A DNA stretch of 64,000 bases from Chondromyces crocatus (GTDB lineage: Bacteria > Myxococcota_A > Polyangia > Polyangiales > Polyangiaceae). Shown here in pieces: positions 1 to 7,641 of this stretch (its first letter is position 1; every line of letters starts with the position of its first letter). The stretch lies in assembly GCF_001189295.1 (NCBI RefSeq), contig NZ_CP012159.1, positions 4,356,525 to 4,420,524 of the forward strand, in the 5' to 3' direction. The notes under the pieces are model-generated. The model was given only the letters and a program-made list of their open reading frames with translations, was not told the DNA's origin and ran no database searches. The position numbers and the translations under genes are program-made.

Positions 1-1061
1 TCGGAGGGGCGCATGCGATCCGGGAAGCCGGATGGCGGAGGGACCGGACCACACTGCTGGTAGGCGCGTCGCATCACATCCACGGCGCCTCCGGAGCTGA
101 TCTCGCACGCTCGCGCGGCGCTCTCGGCGCGGCGAGCGATCGCCATGACGGCGCGGGTGGCCATGCTGTCAGAGTGTCCAGCTGCAGCAAGATCCGGGTT
201 GGCATCCGAGCCCGGCGTGGAACCACGACCCACGAGGTAGGCGAGGAGGACCGTCACCATCATGAGCGTTGCGAACGCGAGCAGCAGCCGTGGATCGAGC
301 CCCCGAGATGCTCTCTCCTGGAGGGGAGGCTCGGTCCCTGGCCAGCCAGCGCTCCCGGTTCTATACGGGTCGAGCAGTGGAGGGCCCGTGTCGGTGGTTC
401 GCGAGCTGTCACCAGCAGCGGGGCGCGTGGGTGACGTTGGTGTCAGGGATGGCGCATGGGCTGTCGTCGCAGCAGAGGGAGGGATGGGGCGTGGGGGCGT
501 GCTTGCGGGTGAGGGGGCCTGTGTCGGGGTCGTGAGCGGAAGGGCGGCATCGGAGCCCACTGTCGGCTCAGTTCCCGCAGCCGTGCGTGCAGGCGACGGG
601 ACCGCCCCTTCGCCGGGAAGGCTGCCGTCTGCGAGCAACTCCGCAGGTGTTTCACGTGGTTCCAGCGAGGGAGGCGAGGAGGGCTGGGAGGGCTCGGGAG
701 CTGTTTCCACGGCGGGCAGGGGGACCACCTCGGAGAGAGGTGACGGGGAGCCGTGCAACGTGGTGGGTGGTGGGAGAGGCGCTGGCCACTCCACGAGAGG
801 CTGTGCTCGTCGGAGGGAGTCCACGAGCAGCTCCAGCTCATTACGACGCTCGAACGACCGCACGAGATCTCGTGCTGCTTCGGACGCTGACCGATCGAGC
901 GAGGCGTCTGTCACCCCGAGGGTTTCGGCCAGTTTCCGTAGCTCGCGCAAGCTGAGGCATGCAGCCATGCGGCCGCGAAGCTCGGCTGTATCGTAGCGAG
1001 GAACCAGCTGGGCTGGGTCGGAACCCTCGGTCGTACCGACATCCGTCTCATCTCCGCTCAC
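1..1061 (-). CDS. Membrane protein with effector-associated-domain-like N-terminus (partial)
   Basis: A minus-strand frame opens with GTG at 1061, just after an in-frame TAA, and stays open to the left window edge, giving about 353 visible residues. The first ~80 residues (including RELRKLAETLGV, then SASEAARDLVRSFERRNELELLV) look like the small helical effector-associated/bacterial death-like adaptor domains that recruit partners in conflict or signalling systems. A long Pro/Ser/Thr-rich stretch follows, then one hydrophobic segment (LLLAFATLMMVTVLLAYLVG, about residue 275) and a partial domain containing several Cys. The family call rests on pattern recognition only. The C-terminus lies outside the window, so the effector or sensor part is unknown. 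No strong Shine-Dalgarno was seen; an internal ATG near 970 is an alternative start. Confidence 0.6.
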   Translation of the reverse strand, partial: MSGDETDVGTTEGSDPAQLVPRYDTAELRGRMAACLSLRELRKLAETLGVTDASLDRSASEAARDLVRSFERRNELELLVDSLRRAQPLVEWPAPLPPPTTLHGSPSPLSEVVPLPAVETAPEPSQPSSPPSLEPRETPAELLADGSLPGEGAVPSPARTAAGTEPTVGSDAALPLTTPTQAPSPASTPPRPIPPSAATTAHAPSLTPTSPTRPAAGDSSRTTDTGPPLLDPYRTGSAGWPGTEPPLQERASRGLDPRLLLAFATLMMVTVLLAYLVGRGSTPGSDANPDLAAAGHSDSMATRAVMAIARRAESAARACEISSGGAVDVMRRAYQQCGPVPPPSGFPDRMRPS

Positions 1062-1158
1062 CGGCGGAGCTTACCCCAGGACGGCCCAGTGTCCGAAGCC
1101 GGCGTGAGCCGGGTCCCTGCACTTTGGCGCCGGCGGGCCTTGGTGCTACGCCGGTCAC

Positions 1159-1689
1159 GTGAACAGCGCATCTCACGACCCGGCATCTCCGCCGCCCCCC
1201 GCGCCGCTCGGTGCGCGCCGACCTGGCGACTCCATCACGACCATGACCGAGTATGTGCTCCCGACGCATGCCAATGCACTCGGGACCATCTTTGGTGGAC
1301 AGGTCCTGGCGTGGATCGATCTCTGCGCTGCGATCTGCGCGCAGCGACACACCGGGCGCACCGTCATCACCGCGGGCATCGATGACCTGTCGTTCGATCG
1401 ATCGATCCTGGTGGGGCAAGTGGTCCGGTTGCGCGCCCAGGTCACGGCCACATTCCGTACGTCCCTCGAGATTCTCGTGACGGTACATGGTGAGGATGCG
1501 ACGCGGGGGGACGTGTGGCCGACGGTGACCGCTTTCGTGACCTTCGTGGCGGTCGACGCATCCATGCGTCCTGCGCAGGTGCCACCGTTGCTCGTCGAGA
1601 GTCCCGAGGAGCGAGCGCTGGCCGAGGCAGCGGCGGAGCGCAGGCAGCGCCGTCTGGCTCGACGCGGGCGGCCGGAGCGCTCGGCGTGA
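1159..1689 (+). CDS. Acyl-CoA thioesterase, hotdog fold (YciA/BFIT-like)
   Basis: A 176-residue protein starting with GTG. The hotdog signature is clear: residues ~35-50 read ALGTIFGGQVLAWIDLCAA, where the FGG-x-x-x-W-x-D pattern carries the catalytic Asp of YciA-type acyl-CoA hydrolases, followed by the beta-strand run DDLSFDRSILVGQVVRLRAQV. It is expected to hydrolyse acyl-CoA to free acid and CoA in the cytoplasm. The tail (~40 residues) is Arg/Ala-rich and charged. It lies 35 bp upstream of a small sigma-like gene, but no functional link is evident. The N-terminal ~25 residues are Pro/Ala-rich, so a start slightly downstream is possible. Confidence 0.8.
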   Translation: MNSASHDPASPPPPAPLGARRPGDSITTMTEYVLPTHANALGTIFGGQVLAWIDLCAAICAQRHTGRTVITAGIDDLSFDRSILVGQVVRLRAQVTATFRTSLEILVTVHGEDATRGDVWPTVTAFVTFVAVDASMRPAQVPPLLVESPEERALAEAAAERRQRRLARRGRPERSA

Positions 1690-1723
1690 CGCTGGGCAGG
1701 CCAAAGAGAGGCGGGCGCGATGT

Positions 1724-2125
1724 GTGTCACGTTTGCGCTGGAGCGAGCGCGTGAGCGCTCTCGTCGACGAGGTCGTCACCGAACTCCTGGCCCGCAATCG
1801 CGACGGGCGCCGTGTGGAGCTCGAGGACATCGATGAGATTGTCGGTGATCGTGCCGTCAGTTACGACGAGATCGAGGAGATCATCGCACGGCTCGAAGGC
1901 CACGGGCTACGGGTAGGTGAGCCGCTCGACGAGGAAGACATCGCGGCCCTTCAAGAAGTCTTCGCGGTGGCTCGGCGCTTGCGTTCAGAGCTCGGTCGTC
2001 GCCCCAGCCTGGACGAGATTGCCCGGGCAAGTGGCCGCTCGCCCCACGCCGTCCGGCGTGCGCTCGAGCATGGGCAACGAGCGGGCCAACCTCCAGCGCT
2101 GCCCAGGCCGCGAACTCCGGAATAG
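1724..2125 (+). CDS. Small sigma-70-like protein (region 1.1 and region 3 motifs only)
   Basis: A 133-residue acidic protein. Residues ~28-65 (IDEIVGDRAVSYDEIEEIIA and the following LEGHGLRV) resemble sigma-70 region 1.1. Residues ~90-120 (LGRRPSLDEIARASGRSPHA) resemble the sigma region-3 helical motif. Regions 2 and 4, which bind the -10 and -35 elements, are absent, so it cannot be a normal sigma factor. It sits where rpoN usually lies, upstream of hpf-ptsN. Inference: an RNA-polymerase-binding modulator or a relic of a sigma factor. The GTG start follows a weak GAGAGG; GTG at 1751 is an alternative. Confidence 0.55.
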   Translation: MSRLRWSERVSALVDEVVTELLARNRDGRRVELEDIDEIVGDRAVSYDEIEEIIARLEGHGLRVGEPLDEEDIAALQEVFAVARRLRSELGRRPSLDEIARASGRSPHAVRRALEHGQRAGQPPALPRPRTPE

Positions 2126-2353
2126 GGCTTCACGGAGACCGGTTGCTTCCATGCACCTCGACTCATCCGCGCAGCGCTGCCGTCCGAGGTGACGGCGCGC
2201 CGCGTTGCGTCGTGAGCGACTCCTGGCAAGCGCAGAATGAACGGTAGGAGCAACTGACATGGAGACTCACGCGCGAGGAGAGGTGTACGATGGCCGCTGG
2301 GACCTGCGAGTGCGGGTGCCCATGCCGTACCAAAGAATGGAGGCTCGATACCG

Positions 2354-2728
2354 ATGAACATCGCGATCACGTTCCGGCACATGGCAGGTAGCGACGCTGT
2401 CAGGACGTATGCGGAAGAAAAGGTAGCGAAGCTGCAGAAGTTCCTGCGTCAGGCCATGTCGGCCCATGTGACCATCGCGGTTGAAGGGTTGGAGCACATT
2501 GCGGACGTGCGAATCTCGGCTGGGGGCGTGTCTCACCAGGCAAACGAGCGGAGCGCAGACATGTATGCGTCCATCGATGCCGTGATCGATAAGCTCGAGC
2601 GCCAGATTCGTGATGGTAAGGGACACAATCTCGCCCGGAAGCGGGGCGGAACGAGCGCCGGAGAGTACGCAGCGGATGTGATGAGGATGGCTGGGGACCC
2701 TGCCACCCCAGTGCGTACCCGCTCCTAG
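2354..2728 (+). CDS. hpf: Ribosome hibernation promoting factor (HPF/YfiA family)
   Basis: A 124-residue protein with the typical beginning MNIAITFRHM and a YAEEKVAKLQKFL helix, matching the S30AE fold that binds the 30S decoding channel and inactivates ribosomes in stationary phase. Residues ~75-95 (YASIDAVIDKLERQI) form the conserved second helix. It lacks the ~60-residue C-terminal dimerisation domain of long HPF, so it is a short-type protein with a Lys/Arg- and Gly-rich tail. A good ribosome-binding site (GGAGG, 10 nt before ATG) supports the start. Its place upstream of ptsN is classical for the rpoN-hpf-ptsN cluster, and it is separated from ptsN by two strong hairpins. Confidence 0.92.
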   Translation: MNIAITFRHMAGSDAVRTYAEEKVAKLQKFLRQAMSAHVTIAVEGLEHIADVRISAGGVSHQANERSADMYASIDAVIDKLERQIRDGKGHNLARKRGGTSAGEYAADVMRMAGDPATPVRTRS

Positions 2729-2749
2729 CGTACGCCTCTCCCACGCGCA

Positions 2750-2778
2750 GGCGGCCAGAATCGGATAGACTGGCCGCC
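2750..2778 (+). terminator. Perfect 8-bp stem hairpin in the hpf-ptsN gap
   Basis: GGCGGCCA and TGGCCGCC form a perfect 8-bp stem around a 13-nt loop, 21 bases after the hpf stop. No T-run follows, so it could be a Rho-independent-like terminator, an mRNA stabiliser or a processing site. It abuts a second hairpin. Confidence 0.5.
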
Positions 2779-2803
2779 CCCGAGCGCTTCGCCCGTGCTC
2801 GGG
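2779..2803 (+). terminator. Second hairpin immediately upstream of ptsN
   Basis: CCCGAGC and GCTCGGG form a 7-bp perfect stem (8 if one base shared with the previous hairpin is used) with an 11-nt loop, ending ~31 bases before the ptsN ATG. Together with the preceding hairpin it forms a double stem-loop in the hpf-ptsN spacer. Role inferred: differential expression of hpf and the PTS genes. Confidence 0.5.
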
Positions 2804-2834
2804 GCTTCCCCAGCCCTGGAGAGCCCCGATTCGA

Positions 2835-3329
2835 ATGCAATTCTGTGAAATCCTGACCGCGCACCAGGTATCCGTCGCTGGCGAGCAGGAGGGGGTCGTT
2901 GGCACGAAGGCGGATGCGTTGCTCCGCTTGGCGACGCTGCTTGCCGCTGGGGTCGGCGCGTCGCGAGGAAGTCATGACCTCGCTGGTGAGATCGAGCGGG
3001 TCCTCGTGGAACGGGAGCGCTTGCAGTCGACGGGGGTCGGGGGGGGCGTGGCGATTCCCCACGGTGTCCTCGAGGCGGCCGAGCGTCAGGTCGGAGCGGT
3101 GTTGTTGTGTCCTCGCTCCATCGAGTTCGATGCCATCGATGGTGAGCCAGTATCCATTCTGTGCGCGGTCATCGGGCCCACGCGCGCGACCGGGGAGCAT
3201 CTGAAGATGCTGGCGCGGATTTCGAGGCTTCTTCGTGACCCTGGCTTTCGTCGCCGTCTCCTCTCGTCACCCAGTGGCAGGCTGGCCTTCGACATGATCG
3301 TGGCCGAAGAGGGGCGAGGGCAGCTGTGA
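2835..3329 (+). CDS. ptsN: PTS-Ntr EIIA protein (PtsN)
   Basis: A 164-residue PTS EIIA type-2 domain. The phosphorylatable histidine is His76 in GGGVAIPHGVL, the family's active-site motif, followed by the usual GPTRATGEHLKMLARISRLL helix-loop. In the nitrogen PTS it accepts phosphate from HPr and acts as a regulator (for example of K+ transport or stress responses in other bacteria) rather than transporting sugar. The stop overlaps the hprK start (GTGA), indicating translational coupling. It is the first gene of the five-gene overlapping run ptsN-hprK-rapZ-ptsH-ptsI. Confidence 0.92.
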   Translation: MQFCEILTAHQVSVAGEQEGVVGTKADALLRLATLLAAGVGASRGSHDLAGEIERVLVERERLQSTGVGGGVAIPHGVLEAAERQVGAVLLCPRSIEFDAIDGEPVSILCAVIGPTRATGEHLKMLARISRLLRDPGFRRRLLSSPSGRLAFDMIVAEEGRGQL

Positions 3330-4390
3330 GCCGCAATGGGGGAGGGAGAGGCGCTGCTGCGTCGCGCACCGCCATCCAGGTGAGAGAGCTGATTCATGAC
3401 CAGGGGCTGGGTCTCCGGCTGACACTGGTTGGAGGGGCCGCGGGGCTGAATCGCGGGATCGATCACACCCGGATCCAGAAATCTGGGCTGGCATTGGCTG
3501 GGCATTTTCACGGCATCGTGCCCACGCGCGTGCAGATCCTCGGGCAGACCGAGCAGTCCTATCTCGCTCGCCTCGGGCACGAGGAGCGCGTGCGAGCGCT
3601 CCATGGGTTCTTCGGGCTCGACCTGTCGTGCGTGATCATCACCGGAGGAGAAGCCGGCGGGTCAGCCTTCGCCATGGGCGAGATGCCCGAGCTCGCGGCA
3701 TGTGCAGAGGAGACGGGGACGCCCTTGCTATCGTCTCCTGTGCGGTCGAGCGCCACGATCGCGGCCCTGCACACGTTGCTCGACGACAGGCTTGCTCCTC
3801 GGGTGCGGTTGCACGGCGTGCTGGTCGATGTGTTCGGCGTTGGCCTGCTTCTGGTGGGGCCGAGCGGTATCGGCAAGAGTGAGTGCGCACTGGATCTGGT
3901 GATGCGTGGACACCGGCTCGTCGCGGATGATGCGGTGGAATGTGATTTCCGGCCTCCGCGAATGGTCTTCGGCGCTCCTGCCGAACTCCTCCGTCATCAT
4001 CTGGAGGTGCGTGGGCTTGGCGTCTTGAATGTGAAGGATCTCTTCGGGGTGACTTCCATCCGGGAGCGGAAGCGGATCGACGTGGTGGTCAAGCTGGTGG
4101 CGTGGTCCGAGAACACGGAGTACGACCGGCTCGGGCTCGATGAGCGGTCGCACGTCATCCTCGGTGTGTCCATTCGTGAGCTGTGCATTCCAGTGCAGCC
4201 AGGGCGCGACATGGCGTCCATTCTCGAGGTCGCCGCACGTAACGAGCTGCTGAAGCACGCTGGGCACCACGCCGCTCGAGAGTTCTTCAACAGGCTGGAG
4301 GGCTCGCTGCTGAGCGAGCGCAGCTCGGATGAATCGGTGGTCCCGCCCTCGGTGCGTGGCGAGGCGTCGTCGGAGAGGTGGGGCGAATGA
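3326..4390 (+). CDS. hprK: HPr kinase/phosphorylase
   Basis: A 354-residue protein with the HprK architecture. The N-terminal MurF-like domain (~20-145) is followed by the P-loop kinase domain with Walker A GPSGIGKS at 178-185, the conserved RLHGVLVDVFGVG segment (His163) just before it, and the family signature RGLGVLNVKDLFG (229-241). It phosphorylates and dephosphorylates the regulatory Ser of HPr (a candidate Ser is present in the downstream ptsH product). Start GTG overlaps the ptsN stop by 4 bp. The ~45-residue tail after the last conserved helix is Ser/Glu-rich and poorly conserved in appearance. Confidence 0.93.
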   Translation: MSRNGGGRGAAASRTAIQVRELIHDQGLGLRLTLVGGAAGLNRGIDHTRIQKSGLALAGHFHGIVPTRVQILGQTEQSYLARLGHEERVRALHGFFGLDLSCVIITGGEAGGSAFAMGEMPELAACAEETGTPLLSSPVRSSATIAALHTLLDDRLAPRVRLHGVLVDVFGVGLLLVGPSGIGKSECALDLVMRGHRLVADDAVECDFRPPRMVFGAPAELLRHHLEVRGLGVLNVKDLFGVTSIRERKRIDVVVKLVAWSENTEYDRLGLDERSHVILGVSIRELCIPVQPGRDMASILEVAARNELLKHAGHHAAREFFNRLEGSLLSERSSDESVVPPSVRGEASSERWGE

Positions 4391-5439
4391 GCGAGGGGCG
4401 TAGTTCGGATGAGCCGGGCCGGGTAGCGGTCGTCACGGGGCTGAGCGGAGCGGGCAAATCCACCGCAATCCGAGCCCTGGAGGACCTGGGTTTTTTCTGC
4501 GTCGACAACATGCCGCCCCCCCTCGTGGAGCGCGCAGTGGAGGTCTGCGAGGCAGGTGGGGTCAACCGGATCGGTCTGGGCATCGACGTCCGCGTCGGTG
4601 CCTTCATCGATGGGGCGAGCGCTGCTCTGAAGGCGCTGCGAGCGCGGCGCGACGTCTTCGTGCTGTTCCTCGATGCGAGCGACGACGTCCTCATCCGACG
4701 CTTCAGCGAGACCCGACGCCCTCACCCATTGATTGCACGTGGGCACGGGGAGATGGCGATGCTGGACGGGCTCGTCCTGGAGCGAGAGCGTCTCGCATCA
4801 CTCCGCGCTCAAGCCACCATCGAGCTCGATACCTCACGGCTGTCGGTACACGAACTGCGCCGCCTGGTCATCGAGCGCGTCGGATCCGTGAAACAGGCCG
4901 ATACGCAGATGGCCACGCGCGTCGTATCGTTCGGTTACAAGTACGGCGTCCCGCTCGACGCCGATCTGCTCTTCGACGTTCGATTCCTCGACAACCCCTA
5001 TTTCGTGCCGGAGCTGCGGCCATTGACGGGGAATGACGCTGCCGTTCGGGACTACATCCTGCAGAACCCGGATGCGCTCGCCTATGTCGAGCGCGTGGAG
5101 CAGCTGCTTCTGTTTTCCGTGCCTCGCTATGCTCGTGAAGGGAAGAGTTACCTCACCATCGGCATCGGCTGCACGGGGGGACGCCATCGCTCGGTGGCTC
5201 TCGCGGTGCTGCTGGGAGAGCGCCTCCGCGGGAAGACGGGCCTCCCTGTCGCCGTGATCCATCGGGACCTGTCCCGTGGGGTGACGGCGGCCGCGCCGAG
5301 CTCGGGCAGCGTGCCGTCGGACCTCGAGCCCAGCGCAGGGCTCGACGGAGCGCACGTCGCTCGGGGGCCATCTCGGAGCATCGTGGCAGCTGGCGACCAG
5401 GTACTCTCACACAAGGATGCGGCGGGGAGAGACTCGTGA
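4387..5439 (+). CDS. rapZ: RNase adapter protein RapZ (YvcJ/YhbJ family)
   Basis: A 350-residue nucleotide-binding protein. Walker A GLSGAGKS is near the N-terminus and is followed by DLGFFCVDNMPPPLVE, the family signature. The C-terminal domain keeps IGCTGGRHRSVA, the conserved loop of the RNA- and metabolite-binding half of RapZ. In enteric bacteria RapZ guides RNase E to small RNAs controlling GlmS; here that role is only inferred from homology. The ATG at 4387 overlaps the hprK stop (ATGA) behind GGAGAGG, so I prefer it over GTG 4378. A ~60-residue Ser/Gly-rich extension after the HRDLSRG region is longer than usual. Confidence 0.92.
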   Translation: MSEGRSSDEPGRVAVVTGLSGAGKSTAIRALEDLGFFCVDNMPPPLVERAVEVCEAGGVNRIGLGIDVRVGAFIDGASAALKALRARRDVFVLFLDASDDVLIRRFSETRRPHPLIARGHGEMAMLDGLVLERERLASLRAQATIELDTSRLSVHELRRLVIERVGSVKQADTQMATRVVSFGYKYGVPLDADLLFDVRFLDNPYFVPELRPLTGNDAAVRDYILQNPDALAYVERVEQLLLFSVPRYAREGKSYLTIGIGCTGGRHRSVALAVLLGERLRGKTGLPVAVIHRDLSRGVTAAAPSSGSVPSDLEPSAGLDGAHVARGPSRSIVAAGDQVLSHKDAAGRDS

Positions 5440-5720
5440 TGCCACATGAGGTGACGCGGCAGTTCACAATCATCAATGCGCGAGGCCTGCATGCCCGTGC
5501 GGCGACGAAGCTTGTCCAGCTTGCTGGCAAGTTCGACTGCAGCATTCTTCTGACGGGGCCAGACGGCCAGAGCGCAAACGCCAAGAGCGTGATGGGCGTG
5601 CTCCTGCTTTGCGGGTGCGTGGGCACTGTCCTCGAGGCACGTGCGACGGGGCCCCAGGCGGAGGCCGCCATCGAGGCCATCGGTCAGCTCATCACGAGCC
5701 GCTTCGGGGAGCCGGAGTGA
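5439..5720 (+). CDS. ptsH: Phosphocarrier protein HPr
   Basis: A 93-residue HPr. The active-site His is His18 in NARGLHARAATKLV and the regulatory Ser is Ser50 in NAKSVMGVLLL, the site HprK would modify, consistent with the adjacent hprK. The ATG overlaps the rapZ stop (TGATG); GTG 5436 is an in-frame alternative. It transfers phosphate from enzyme I to PtsN. No EIIA-Man gene lies between rapZ and ptsH, unlike many deltaproteobacterial versions of this operon. Confidence 0.94.
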   Translation: MPHEVTRQFTIINARGLHARAATKLVQLAGKFDCSILLTGPDGQSANAKSVMGVLLLCGCVGTVLEARATGPQAEAAIEAIGQLITSRFGEPE

Positions 5721-7525
5721 ACGGGAAGCGGTCCACCGATGCGCCTCCTGCCTCGCAGCAGGTCCCTGTCGCACGCGCGAATGCCCTCGTAGGTATCGCC
5801 GGCGCTCCCGGAGTCGCGATCGGGACCGCGATCGTGCTCGGCACCGAGAAGCTCGCTTATCCTCGACGCCACATCGAGCAAGAAGAAGTCGGTGCAGAGA
5901 TCGCTCGCTTCGAGGACGCCGTCGCGCGTGCTCAGCGCGAACTTTGTGATGTGGCGAAGCAGGTCGAGGGGCGCAGGGTGGAGGCCTCGATCCTCGAGGC
6001 GTACCTGCTCATGTTCGGCGACGAGGCGCTCGCCGAGGCGGTCAAGGTCCAGATCACCGAGGACCGCCGATCCGCGGAGTGGGCCGTTGCCGCGGTCTGC
6101 GAGACCTTCGCAGCGCGGCTCGCGTCGGTGAACGACCCGTATCTCCGCGAGCGGAGCCACGACATCGAGTTCGTCGGCGAGCGGCTGCTTCGGGCTTTCG
6201 ACAGCGTGCCCTCGCCACGAACGATCCCGCGCATCAACGGGCCATCCATTCTCATCGCGCACGATCTCTCTCCTGCAGACACCGCGTCGCTGGTCGACCA
6301 GCCCGTGATCGGCTTCATCACGGAGGTCGGTACCCGCACGAGTCACACATCGATCATGGCGCGCGCGCTGGAGATCCCGGCGGTCGTCGGGGTGAGCGAC
6401 GCCACGCAGCGAATCGCCACGGGCGACGTCGTGGTCGTCGACGGCTTGCGGGGTATGGTGCTGATCCACCCCGATACCGAGGAGCTGAAGGCGTCACACG
6501 CGCGAGCCGACCGACACCTCGCACACGCACGCGGACTCTCGGAAGCTCGTGATCGCGCAGCCGTGACGACCGATGGTCTGCAGGTGCAACTCTGGGCCAA
6601 TGTGGAGCTACCCGCAGAGGCGCTCCTGGCCAGGGACCAAGGCGCTGACGGGATCGGCCTCTATCGCACCGAGTTTCTTTACATCGATCGAGCATCCCCT
6701 CCGACCGAGGAGCAGCAGTTCGAGATCTTCCGGACCGTGGTGAAGGCCATGGCTCCGAAACCCGTGACCCTGCGGACGTTCGACATCGGCGGTGACAAGT
6801 TCGTTTCCACCTTTCAGCTCCCGCCGGAGATGAACCCCATGCTCGGCCTGCGTGCCGTTCGCCTCGCGCTGTCGCGTCCGGAGGTTTTTCTCGAGCACCT
6901 CAGGGCGATGGTGCGAGCTTCCGCCTATGGCGATGTCCGGATCATGATCCCCATGGTGGCGGGCTTGAACGAGCTGCGTCAGGTGAAGACGTTGCTGCAG
7001 AGGGCACACGAGGAAGTGCGTGCCCGTGGGCTGCCGTGCGCCGACGAGATCCCCCTCGGCGTCATGATCGAGGTCCCCGCTGCGGCGGTGCTGGTGGATC
7101 ACTTCGCGCGGGAAGCTGCATTTCTCAGCCTGGGGACGAATGATCTCATCCAGTATGCGCTCGCCGTGGACAGGAGCAGTCGCTCGCTGGCCTACCTGGC
7201 TTCACCGTTCGATCCTTCGATTCTGCGCTTGATCGTCAACGTGATCCGCGCAGGGCAGGAGTTCCGCCGACCCGTATGTATCTGCGGCGCGATGGCGAGT
7301 GATCCGCTGGCTGCCGTCTTGCTCTGTGGCCTGGGGATGCGTGACTTCTCGATGGAAGCCGCAGCGATCCCGGAGATCAAAGAGGCCATCCGCCGCATCT
7401 CGCTGGCAGAGGCAGAGCAGGTCGCTGCGGAAGCGCTCGCCTGTGCGACCGCAGAGGAAGTGGAGGCATGTGTGGCTGGTGCCTTTGCTCCCCTACTATG
7501 CGATCTCCTAGCTGGCGAGCCCTGA
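5717..7525 (+). CDS. ptsI: PTS enzyme I (phosphoenolpyruvate-protein phosphotransferase)
   Basis: A 602-residue enzyme I from GTG 5717, which overlaps the ptsH stop (GTGA). The N-terminal phospho-His domain shows the active histidine His210 in EVGTRTSHTSIMARALEIPA. The PEP-binding TIM barrel follows, with GADGIGLYRTEFLYIDR, IMIPMV and the SLGTNDLIQYALAVDR signature. No GAF sensor domain is fused, so it is an EI of sugar-PTS length although its partners (PtsN, HprK, RapZ) are regulatory. It autophosphorylates from PEP and passes phosphate to HPr. Confidence 0.94.
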   Translation: MNGKRSTDAPPASQQVPVARANALVGIAGAPGVAIGTAIVLGTEKLAYPRRHIEQEEVGAEIARFEDAVARAQRELCDVAKQVEGRRVEASILEAYLLMFGDEALAEAVKVQITEDRRSAEWAVAAVCETFAARLASVNDPYLRERSHDIEFVGERLLRAFDSVPSPRTIPRINGPSILIAHDLSPADTASLVDQPVIGFITEVGTRTSHTSIMARALEIPAVVGVSDATQRIATGDVVVVDGLRGMVLIHPDTEELKASHARADRHLAHARGLSEARDRAAVTTDGLQVQLWANVELPAEALLARDQGADGIGLYRTEFLYIDRASPPTEEQQFEIFRTVVKAMAPKPVTLRTFDIGGDKFVSTFQLPPEMNPMLGLRAVRLALSRPEVFLEHLRAMVRASAYGDVRIMIPMVAGLNELRQVKTLLQRAHEEVRARGLPCADEIPLGVMIEVPAAAVLVDHFAREAAFLSLGTNDLIQYALAVDRSSRSLAYLASPFDPSILRLIVNVIRAGQEFRRPVCICGAMASDPLAAVLLCGLGMRDFSMEAAAIPEIKEAIRRISLAEAEQVAAEALACATAEEVEACVAGAFAPLLCDLLAGEP

Positions 7526-7641
7526 CACGCTCCCGTCACGCGTTGCGTAATGCAAGGTCCGGGTTCCCGACATCACGCCGCGATGGAGCATTTTCCCCTT
7601 GAGCCGGTCGACATGGCTCTCTAGCGTGGCGCCCGCCACGG

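Noticed and set aside
262..996. Plus-strand 244-codon frame at the left end
   Set aside because: Ser/Gly/Arg-rich shadow of the minus-strand gene 1-1061, which has a coherent domain, Pro-rich linker and TM helix.
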